Source of the DNA: Candidatus Shapirobacteria bacterium
GTDB taxonomy: Bacteria > Patescibacteriota > Microgenomatia > UBA12405
NCBI GenBank assembly: GCA_003647605.1
Contig: QMND01000022.1
Coordinates: forward strand, 1 to 8,241
Direction of reading: 5' to 3'
Length of the DNA: 8,241 nucleotides
Numbering within the stretch: position 1 is the first letter of the stretch; each line of letters opens with the position of its first letter. The translations under genes were made by a program, and so were the position numbers. Below, in pieces: positions 1 to 6,442 of the stretch. A model generated the notes under the pieces. The model was not told the DNA's origin and searched no databases. It saw nothing but the letters and a program-made list of their open reading frames with translations.

Positions 1-2
1 CT

Positions 3-596
3 CTTAACACTATCAACTTACCTCGAATTCATTTCCTTTCTCCTTCTCATCCCAACAACCAAATTCCCACTATTACTCCCACCCCTACCCCTATCAAACA
101 ACAAACAATCATAGCTAATAACGGTTCAACTGAACCATCTCAACCAAACCTACCAACTCCAACCATAATCCGCCATCAGATAAAAAAAGAATATCCACCA
201 GTTGACGCTGATGTTGGAGTAGCCAGATCTGGTCAAATTCGCTTTAAAGTCGAATGGCCCCGAGCTATCAATGCTTTTTACAAAAACCCTTTATTGGGAA
301 CTGGTTTGGGATCGCTAGGCTTAGCAACTGATAATGATTATTTGAGAATATTAGGCGAATCTGGCATTTTGGCTTTTATATCTTTTTTTGCCATTCCTTT
401 TTTCCTAATTATAAAAACTCTAAAAATAAAAAAAACAAAACACAAATGGCACCTAATTATGCTTTCAGCCCTGTTAACCACTTTAGCCAATGCCACCTTC
501 ATAGATGTATTTGAAGCCTCTAAAACCGCTTACCTCTTTTGGATTATGATAGGAGTTTACTATCAAATTCTTAATTTCTATGAAAAAGAAAAATAA
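3..596 (+). CDS. O-antigen ligase/polymerase (WaaL/Wzy-like) membrane protein, C-terminal part, start off the left edge
   Basis: The frame is open from base 3 to the TAA at 594-596, giving 197 residues with no start. A TTG at 294 could pass for a start, but it lies inside the conserved NPLLGTGLGS motif and the same frame runs open to the edge, so it is not one. Family members move polyprenyl-linked glycan units on the outer face of the membrane, either polymerising repeats or ligating them to an acceptor. Visible family signs are RFKVEWPRAINAFYKNPLLG followed by TGLGS (fragment residues 80-104), then DNDYLRILGESG (110-121), then three hydrophobic segments near 120-137, 150-166 and 175-190 and a charged tail. 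Residues 21-55 are a Pro/Thr-rich low-complexity stretch (PTITPTPTP, then PSQPNLPTPT), probably in the large extracytoplasmic loop. The histidine found in classical ligases at the HN.yL position is Asp110 here. The family call is firm; polymerase versus ligase is open. It overlaps the next gene by 17 bp. Confidence 0.8.
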   Translation, partial: LNTINLPRIHFLSPSHPNNQIPTITPTPTPIKQQTIIANNGSTEPSQPNLPTPTIIRHQIKKEYPPVDADVGVARSGQIRFKVEWPRAINAFYKNPLLGTGLGSLGLATDNDYLRILGESGILAFISFFAIPFFLIIKTLKIKKTKHKWHLIMLSALLTTLANATFIDVFEASKTAYLFWIMIGVYYQILNFYEKEK

Positions 597-2082
597 TTTG
601 TTGGCCACTGTTTTAATCTTTTTTTGTCTAACAATTGGTCTAATACTTAGACTTTACAACTTAAATTCAGCCATTGCTGATCATCATTCTCATCGTCAAG
701 CCGACACTGCTTCCGTTAGTCGACACTTACTTCAAAAAACTGGTACCTTTCTAATTCCTACCTACCACGATATTTCTAATGTTCAATCTGGATTAGACAA
801 TCCCCACGGATATCGCATGGTTGAAATGCCTATCTATAATTCAATTTCAGTCTATTTTTATAAAATTTTTCAACCTATTTTTCCTAACTTAAATATAGAA
901 ATTTCTAGTCGTTTAGTTTCCGTTATCTTCAGCCTATTATCAGCTAGTTTAATTTTTTCTTTAGTTTACAAATATAGCCATCTTTTTTGGCCAGCCTATT
1001 TAAGCATGTTGACTTTTTTAATTAATCCTTTCTCAGTTTACTATTCTCGAACTATTCTACCCCAATCAACCGCCATCTTTTTTATGCTTCTATCTTTAAA
1101 TTTGTTTAATTCTCACATATTTTTGGCCAGCATCAGTCTTAGTTTGGCTATTTTAACTAGCCCCTTTACTGCCATTCTAGCTTTCCCTGTTTTAATTTTC
1201 TTAGGTCTACAAAAATATCCCAAACAAAAAATTTCGTTAACCATCTTTCACTTCGTCCTTTTTTCAACTATTAGTTTAATCCCTTTTTTATTATGGCGAA
1301 ATTGGACAAAACATTTTATAGCCGGCGTTCCTTTCAACAAATGGCTGTTCATCAAGGACCGTCATTTTTTGGGGGTTAACAACTGGACACCTGACCCTCC
1401 ATCTACCTTTTGGCAATCACTCATTCCCTTCAAAGCCTATTGGTTCAAGTGGTTATTCTTAAAAAGAATCAGCCAATTAATTCTAGGCACTTTTGGCGTC
1501 GTTCCCCTATTCCTGTCTTTCGTTTATCGACACAAAAAAATACCTCAATTACTCATAAGTTTTTGGTCGGCTATCACTATCTATTTTATTTCTATTGCCG
1601 GTGGCAACATTCAACACGACTATTATCAAAGCCTAATTTTACCTTATCTTTTTACCAGTATCGGTATCGGCCTTTATTACATTAGCCGTTACACATTTAC
1701 TAACAAACTAATCGCTAAACTTTCAGTTATTTTGATTTTAATTATTTTCAATTACCTAAGTTTTGACCAAATCAAAGAGTTTTATAAAATTAATAACCCC
1801 ATTATTATTGAAGCAGGTCAAAAAGTTCAACAATTAATACCAAAATCTGCTTTAGTTATTGCCCCCTACACCGGCGACACCGCTTTTCTTTACCAAACTC
1901 AACACTCTGGTTGGCCGACTCAAATTTATGATGTCAAAAAACTTTTTGCCAACCAAGCTATTTATCTAGTTTCTACCACTTTCGATAATTACACCCAAAA
2001 AATGATCAGCAAATACCCATCTATTTATAAAGACAAAAAGTTTGTTATCTTAAAAATATACACCCCACCAAATGAAAGCTAA
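580..2082 (+). CDS. GT-C fold membrane glycosyltransferase, GT39/PMT_2-like
   Basis: This 500-residue polytopic protein probably transfers a sugar from a polyprenyl-phosphate donor on the outer face of the membrane. A first membrane segment (about 8-26) is followed by an outer loop holding HHSHRQADTAS (35-45). The acidic residues D34 and D42 there are candidates for the catalytic Asp typical of GT-C enzymes, and EMPIYN follows at 82-87. About nine or ten more hydrophobic segments run from 109 to 395. The motif NIQHDYYQ (343-350) before a membrane helix is common in GT39/PMT_2 proteins. The last ~100 residues are a soluble tail (PYTGDTAFLYQTQHSGWP, 429-446), as many relatives have. The ATG at 580 is the only sensible start, directly before the first membrane helix; there is no Shine-Dalgarno sequence, and the 17-bp overlap with the upstream gene suggests coupled translation. 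Donor and acceptor cannot be read from the sequence. A role in decorating the glycan or a surface protein is inferred. Confidence 0.75.
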   Translation: MKKKNNLLATVLIFFCLTIGLILRLYNLNSAIADHHSHRQADTASVSRHLLQKTGTFLIPTYHDISNVQSGLDNPHGYRMVEMPIYNSISVYFYKIFQPIFPNLNIEISSRLVSVIFSLLSASLIFSLVYKYSHLFWPAYLSMLTFLINPFSVYYSRTILPQSTAIFFMLLSLNLFNSHIFLASISLSLAILTSPFTAILAFPVLIFLGLQKYPKQKISLTIFHFVLFSTISLIPFLLWRNWTKHFIAGVPFNKWLFIKDRHFLGVNNWTPDPPSTFWQSLIPFKAYWFKWLFLKRISQLILGTFGVVPLFLSFVYRHKKIPQLLISFWSAITIYFISIAGGNIQHDYYQSLILPYLFTSIGIGLYYISRYTFTNKLIAKLSVILILIIFNYLSFDQIKEFYKINNPIIIEAGQKVQQLIPKSALVIAPYTGDTAFLYQTQHSGWPTQIYDVKKLFANQAIYLVSTTFDNYTQKMISKYPSIYKDKKFVILKIYTPPNES

Positions 2083-3286
2083 AATTTTAATGATTACCCC
2101 TTATCTGCCTTATCATTCCCAAGCCGGCGGTCAAACTCGATCCTTCTATTTAATCAAACACCTGTCCAAAAACAATCTAATCACCCTAGTCTGTTTTACT
2201 AGAGACAAGACCGGTCTATCTGAGCTTAAAAAATACTGTCAAAAAGTCGTTATTGTCAAAAGAGGCAAAACTTGGGATCTCAAAAAAATCCTTAGGACTG
2301 GTTTTAGTCTCAATCCCTTCTTAATCAGCAACTATCTAGACAAAACTCTCAAACAAAAAATTCGACAAGAATTAGATAGTCAAAAATATGACTTAATCCA
2401 CAGCGAGTGTTTTTACTTAATGCCTAATATTCCCAAAAGCAAAACTCCTGTTATTTTAGTCGACCAAACTATCGAATATGCTGTTTATCAACATTTTGTT
2501 GAATCACTAAAAGGCTGGAAATCCTTGCTTAAACCACTATTGTGGATTGACGTTCTCAAGCTTAAATTCTGGGAAACGTACTATTGGAAACACACCCATA
2601 CGGTTACAGCCGTTTCTCAAGAAGATCGTCAATTAATGTCTAAACTGTCAGGCCGATCAGATATACAATTAATCAACAACGGAGTCAGCCAAACCTTCTT
2701 TAAAACCAAAAAAGGGGGGGCTAAAACCAAATACCCATCTATTCTTTTTGGGGTTTCTAATATGAAATGGATGCAAAACAAAGAAGCGGTTTTTTTGTTG
2801 CTTAAAGACATCTGGCCCAAAATTAAACAAGCTATTCCATCCGCCAAATTATTCATTATTGGCCGACACTCACCTCAGGTCTTCAAAAACTATCAAAGTT
2901 CAGACATTATCATTAAAGAAGCTGACCAAAAAGGTCTTAAACATGATCCTCAATACTATTACCAAAAGTCATGGATACTTTTGGCCCCCATCAAAAGCGG
3001 TGGCGGATCTAGAACCAAATTTTTTGAGGCTATGGCTAGCCGATTAGCCATTGTTACTACCAAGCAAGGCATTGAAGGTATCGCCGCCAAAAATCAAGTT
3101 GAAGCCGTCGTCAGTCCCTACCAAAAATTAGCTTCAGCTTCAATTAAACTACTTAAAAATAAACAAAAAAGAAAACAAATCGGTCAATCAGCCCATCAGC
3201 TATGCCTCAAGCAATACTCCTGGTCTAAATCAGCCCAAAGTTTAAATCAACTCTATCAAAAAATTATCAAAAGTAATGAAAAATAA
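2072..3286 (+). CDS. GT-B glycosyltransferase, GT4-like (Glyco_trans_1_4 type C-terminal domain)
   Basis: This 404-residue cytoplasmic enzyme has no membrane segments and is expected to move a sugar from a nucleotide donor to the lipid-linked chain. The N-terminal Rossmann-like domain starts ILMITPYLPYHSQAGGQTRS (5-24) with the acceptor-side GG..R motif (19-23). The linker region has FFGVSNMKWMQN-like sequence (IILFGV, then NMKWMQNKEAV) before the C-terminal domain. The nucleotide-sugar region is SGGGSRTKFFEAMASRLAIV (309-328), followed by TTKQGIEGI. The second Glu of the GT4 EX7E motif is E319, but its first Glu position is a Gly (G311), as in the branch of relatives that read P..gG.g.K..EamA. 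The gene overlaps both neighbours by 11 bp. A run of six A then seven G at 2708-2720 (codons K213-A217) lies between the two domains and is unusual for this AT-rich DNA. Sugar specificity is unknown. Confidence 0.8.
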   Translation: MKAKILMITPYLPYHSQAGGQTRSFYLIKHLSKNNLITLVCFTRDKTGLSELKKYCQKVVIVKRGKTWDLKKILRTGFSLNPFLISNYLDKTLKQKIRQELDSQKYDLIHSECFYLMPNIPKSKTPVILVDQTIEYAVYQHFVESLKGWKSLLKPLLWIDVLKLKFWETYYWKHTHTVTAVSQEDRQLMSKLSGRSDIQLINNGVSQTFFKTKKGGAKTKYPSILFGVSNMKWMQNKEAVFLLLKDIWPKIKQAIPSAKLFIIGRHSPQVFKNYQSSDIIIKEADQKGLKHDPQYYYQKSWILLAPIKSGGGSRTKFFEAMASRLAIVTTKQGIEGIAAKNQVEAVVSPYQKLASASIKLLKNKQKRKQIGQSAHQLCLKQYSWSKSAQSLNQLYQKIIKSNEK

Positions 3287-4220
3287 ACAACCAATTATTC
3301 TGTCAACTATCATTCTTAATTATAATTCTGGCGACTACTTACTCAAATCTACCCAAAGTCTTTATAAATCTAAATTGAAAGATTTTATAGAAATAATTGT
3401 AGTTGATAACGCCTCCACTGATAGGTCTTTTCAACAACTTTTCAAATTCAAAAACAACTTATCCCACCCAAAAATAAAATTAAAATTTTTAGCTTTAAAT
3501 AAAAATCTAGGCTTTTCAACTGGCAACAATAGGGGATTAAAGAAAATTAATTCAAAATCCAAATATGTTTTATTTCTTAACCCCGATACTACTGTTAATC
3601 CTAACACAATTCAACAAAGCATCAATTTTCACCAAAAAAATCCTCAAGTCGACGCTAGCACTTGTAAAATAATTTTAGCTAAAACAAACCAAACTCAACC
3701 AGAATGCCACCGAGGTTTTCCCACTCCCTGGCGATCCTTTTGTTACTTTTCCGGCTTATCAAAATTATTTCCCAAATCAAAACTGTTTAGTGGTTACTTT
3801 TTAGGTCATTTAAACAGAAATAAAGTTCATCAAATTGAAGCTTGTGTCGGTGCCTTTTTAATGGTCAAAAAATCTATCGGCCAAAAAATTAATTGGTGGA
3901 ACCAAAAGTATTTTTTCTATGGAGAAGATTTGGATTTTTGTTTTCAACTCAAAAAACATAATTTTAAACTTTATTACAACCCCAACTGCCAAATTACTCA
4001 CTATCAAGGCATTTCTTCAGGAATCAAACAACAAAGCAAAAAATTAAGCCAAGCCAGTAGACAAACCAAAATCCGCTCTGCCAAAGCCTCAACTCAAGCA
4101 ATGAGGATTTTTTATCAACTAAATTATTTTGACAACTATTCCAATCTAACTAAATTTATAGTCAACCAAGCTATTAATCTGCTCGAAAAATACCGAGTCT
4201 TCAAAGCTAAATACTTGTAA
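3276..4220 (+). CDS. Family 2 glycosyltransferase, rhamnosyltransferase (WbbL)-like
   Basis: This 314-residue GT-A enzyme is likely to add a sugar from an NDP-sugar to the growing chain in the cytoplasm. Its GT2 motifs appear in order: TIILNYNSGDYL (11-22), VVDNASTD (42-49) for nucleotide binding, LNKNLGFSTGNNRGL (74-88), the metal-binding FLNPDT (100-105, the DXD equivalent), GAFLMVKK (192-199), and FFYGEDLDFC (213-222) with the catalytic-type E217-D218 and D220. Length and motif set match the dTDP-rhamnosyl transferase group, but many GT2 enzymes with other donors look the same, and no rhamnose synthesis (rml) gene is in the window, so the donor is not assigned. The final ~70 residues are Lys/Gln-rich and basic, which could favour contact with the membrane. 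The ATG overlaps the previous gene by 11 bp. A 27-bp AT-only-like gap follows, the only gap in the cluster. Confidence 0.85.
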   Translation: MKNKQPIILSTIILNYNSGDYLLKSTQSLYKSKLKDFIEIIVVDNASTDRSFQQLFKFKNNLSHPKIKLKFLALNKNLGFSTGNNRGLKKINSKSKYVLFLNPDTTVNPNTIQQSINFHQKNPQVDASTCKIILAKTNQTQPECHRGFPTPWRSFCYFSGLSKLFPKSKLFSGYFLGHLNRNKVHQIEACVGAFLMVKKSIGQKINWWNQKYFFYGEDLDFCFQLKKHNFKLYYNPNCQITHYQGISSGIKQQSKKLSQASRQTKIRSAKASTQAMRIFYQLNYFDNYSNLTKFIVNQAINLLEKYRVFKAKYL

Positions 4221-4247
4221 ACTATTAAAAAAATAAATAATTAAAAT
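4221..4247. other. 27-bp AT-rich spacer, the only gap within the gene run
   Basis: The spacer between the GT2 gene and the first GT4 mannosyltransferase-type gene is almost pure A and T, with a single C and no G. It holds no Shine-Dalgarno sequence, no hairpin, and no convincing -10/-35 pair. All other junctions overlap. The likely reading is a plain spacer within one operon. It could also mark the join of two sub-operons: genes 1-4 (membrane enzymes and early GTs) and genes 5-8 (mannose supply, GTs and initiation). Confidence 0.5.
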
Positions 4248-5360
4248 ATGAAACATATAATCATTGATGCCCGCTTATATGGCCACCAACACACCGGTAT
4301 TGGCCGTTATACCAAAAATCTTCTCACCCACCTTAGCCAACTCAAAGATTTTAAGCAATACAAATTCAGCTTAATTATCAATCATCGGCAAAAAAAACAA
4401 ATTCAATCAGATCTAAACAATAAATTTAATTTAATCACCACCAACATCCCTCACTATTCCTTGGCCGAACAATTAAAATTACCTTTTTTAATCTACAAAC
4501 AAAAAGCCGACTTAGTCCACTTCACTCATTTCAACAAACCCTTGTTTTACTTCAAACCATCTTTAATCACCATTCACGACCTCATCAAACATTTCTCCAA
4601 AGGTAAAAACACTACCACCAAAAATCCCTTATTATATTGGCCTAAATATTGGGCTTATCTTATATTGACTTTCATCAATATAAAACTAAACCACATCATT
4701 GTCCCCAGTAATTTTTGGCGCCAATATCTACTTAAACACTTCAACATCTCAGCCAAAAAAATCATTACCACCCACGAAGCCGTCGACCCTTTCTTTTTAA
4801 AACAAAACAAAAAACTTAACTCTAAAACCCAAAATTACATCATCTACACTGGCAACTTGTATCCTCACAAAAATATTAAAGTCGTTCTTCAAGCCCTCAT
4901 TAAACTTTCCAATCTAAAACTCAGGATAATCTCTACTCACAACATCTTCACAAAACGCACCAAAAAATTAGTCAAAAAACTAAATATATCAAAACAAGTC
5001 CAATTTTTAGGTCATTTAAACGATAATTTATTCAAAAGAAATTACCAAAAAGCTTTGGCTTTAGTTCACCCATCCTTTATGGAAGGTTTTAGCCTAACCG
5101 GTTTAGAGGCCATGTCCTTATCTTGTCCGGTTATTGCCAGTAACAGTTCTTGTCTACCTGAAATTTATCAAAAGTCGGTTCTCTATTTTGATCCCAACAA
5201 CCGCCAACAATTAGTTCAACAAATTAAAAAACTTCAAAATTCATCTCGCTTGCGACAGCAACTAATTAACAGGGGACTCAAACAAGTCAAAAAATATTCC
5301 TGGTCAAAATGTGCCCAACAAACTTTAGATTTTTATAAAAAAATCTTAAAAAACAAATGA
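4248..5360 (+). CDS. GT4 family glycosyltransferase (mannosyltransferase type)
   Basis: This 370-residue GT-B enzyme is expected to act in the cytoplasm on a lipid-linked acceptor. It opens with IDARLYGHQHTGIGRYTKNL (6-25), the TGIGRY signature of the acceptor domain in WbaZ/mannosyltransferase-like GT4 proteins. ITIHDLIKHF and IIVPSNFWRQYL follow in the first domain. The second domain starts at YIIYTGNLYPHKNI (197-210), where the Lys of HKN is a phosphate contact in the family. The EX7E motif is intact: E279 and E287 in EGFSLTGLEAMS, followed by CPVIASNSSCLPEIY for nucleotide binding. The protein is very rich in Lys and Asn and has no membrane helix. It begins after a 27-bp spacer (4221-4247) with no Shine-Dalgarno sequence, and its stop overlaps the next start as ATGA. 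A mannose donor is inferred from family resemblance and from the GDP-mannose gene two positions downstream. Confidence 0.85.
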   Translation: MKHIIIDARLYGHQHTGIGRYTKNLLTHLSQLKDFKQYKFSLIINHRQKKQIQSDLNNKFNLITTNIPHYSLAEQLKLPFLIYKQKADLVHFTHFNKPLFYFKPSLITIHDLIKHFSKGKNTTTKNPLLYWPKYWAYLILTFINIKLNHIIVPSNFWRQYLLKHFNISAKKIITTHEAVDPFFLKQNKKLNSKTQNYIIYTGNLYPHKNIKVVLQALIKLSNLKLRIISTHNIFTKRTKKLVKKLNISKQVQFLGHLNDNLFKRNYQKALALVHPSFMEGFSLTGLEAMSLSCPVIASNSSCLPEIYQKSVLYFDPNNRQQLVQQIKKLQNSSRLRQQLINRGLKQVKKYSWSKCAQQTLDFYKKILKNK

Positions 5361-6442
5361 GCAAAAAACCAAAAGTGGCCATTTTCTATGATTGGCTCAA
5401 TCAATGGGGTGGAGCCGAACGGCTACTTTTAGATATTCTCCAAATATTTCCTCAAGCCAGTTTATTTACTTCAGTTCACCAACCAAACAAAACTAGTTGG
5501 CTACCACCGTCAATCAAAATTAAAACTTGCTTTCTAAACAAATTTAAAATGTTCAAAACCAATTCAATTTTATCCTTGCTACTTCAACCCATAGCCATCG
5601 AACAATTTGATTTTTCTAATTTCAATATTCTCATTTCTATCTCATCGATGCACGGCAAGGCATTGTTAACATCTCCCCAAACTACCCACATTAATTATTG
5701 CCTCAATCCCAATCGTTATCTTTATAAACACTCAAGCTTACTAGCCAAACTTTACCAAAAAATTGATTTTATCTATGCTCAACGGCCCGACTATTATTTA
5801 ACCATTTCACCTTATATCCAAAAACAAATTAAAAAATACTATCAAAGATCGTCAACCGTCATCCCCCCAGGCACCGATCTATCCCTGTTTAAATTACCAG
5901 CAAAACAAAATCGCCAAAATTATTTCCTAGTCGTCTCTCGTCTAGTCAAACATAAAAAAATTGACCTAGCCATCAAGGCTTGCCAACAACTGAAAATCAA
6001 ATTAAAAATAGTTGGCACTGGCCGACACTCGAATTATTTTAAACATATAGCTAATCATCAATATGTTGAATTTTTAGGTCATGTTTCAGATAAAGAGTTA
6101 GTTAAACTCTACCAACAAAGCCAAGCTTTAATTTGTCCTCAACTTGAGGATTTTGGCCTGACCGCCATCGAAGCCCAAGCCTGCGGTACTCCTGTCATCG
6201 CCTTAAACAAAGGCGGATACCCACAAACTATTGTGCATCAAAAAACAGGCATTTTATTTGATCAACAAACTGTTACACGCCTCAAATCGGCTATCAAACA
6301 ATTTCAACAACTAAAATTTTACCCTCAAACTTGTTCCAAAAATGCTCACCATTTTTCTAAAACCAATTTCATGTTAAACTTTTACCAACAAGTCATAAAA
6401 CTATGGCAAAAACAACCAAAAAAAATCCCCACCATTACATAG
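5357..6442 (+). CDS. GT4 family glycosyltransferase (WbaZ-like mannosyltransferase type)
   Basis: This 361-residue GT-B enzyme resembles O-antigen mannosyltransferases of the WbaZ type. The N-terminal domain has AIFYDWLNQWGGAERLLLDI (8-27), with the DW...GGAER signature that separates it from the preceding gene product. Further on are SSMHGKALL and THINYCLNPNRYLY, matching the H..YCHtP.RYlw motif of relatives. In the C-terminal domain, PPGTDLSLF (170-178) and FLVVSRLVKHKKIDLAI bind the donor phosphates, and the EX7E pair is E264 and E272 in EDFGLTAIEAQACGTPVIA, followed by NKGGYPQTI. Nothing essential looks missing. It starts at the ATGA overlap with the gene before and shares 40 bp with gene 7, so all three are probably translated together. 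Direct contact with a GDP-mannose gene supports GDP-mannose as donor, but the sequence does not prove this. Confidence 0.85.
   Translation: MSKKPKVAIFYDWLNQWGGAERLLLDILQIFPQASLFTSVHQPNKTSWLPPSIKIKTCFLNKFKMFKTNSILSLLLQPIAIEQFDFSNFNILISISSMHGKALLTSPQTTHINYCLNPNRYLYKHSSLLAKLYQKIDFIYAQRPDYYLTISPYIQKQIKKYYQRSSTVIPPGTDLSLFKLPAKQNRQNYFLVVSRLVKHKKIDLAIKACQQLKIKLKIVGTGRHSNYFKHIANHQYVEFLGHVSDKELVKLYQQSQALICPQLEDFGLTAIEAQACGTPVIALNKGGYPQTIVHQKTGILFDQQTVTRLKSAIKQFQQLKFYPQTCSKNAHHFSKTNFMLNFYQQVIKLWQKQPKKIPTIT

Noticed and set aside
294..596. Short gene starting at TTG 294
   Set aside because: The same frame is open to base 3 and carries family-consistent sequence upstream of 294, so this is the tail of a longer, truncated gene.
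835..840. TATAAT matches inside genes (835-840 and 3321-3326)
   Set aside because: Both are in coding sequence with no fitting -35 element; such matches are expected by chance in DNA this AT-rich.
1410..1685. Open frame inside the GT-C membrane protein gene, + strand
   Set aside because: It lies wholly within a well-supported gene in another frame, and its product has no recognisable motif.
2629..3047. Open frames inside the first GT4 gene: minus strand 2629-2856 and plus strand 2859-3047
   Set aside because: Both are shadows of the real frame, which carries the GT4 motifs; neither product resembles a known family.
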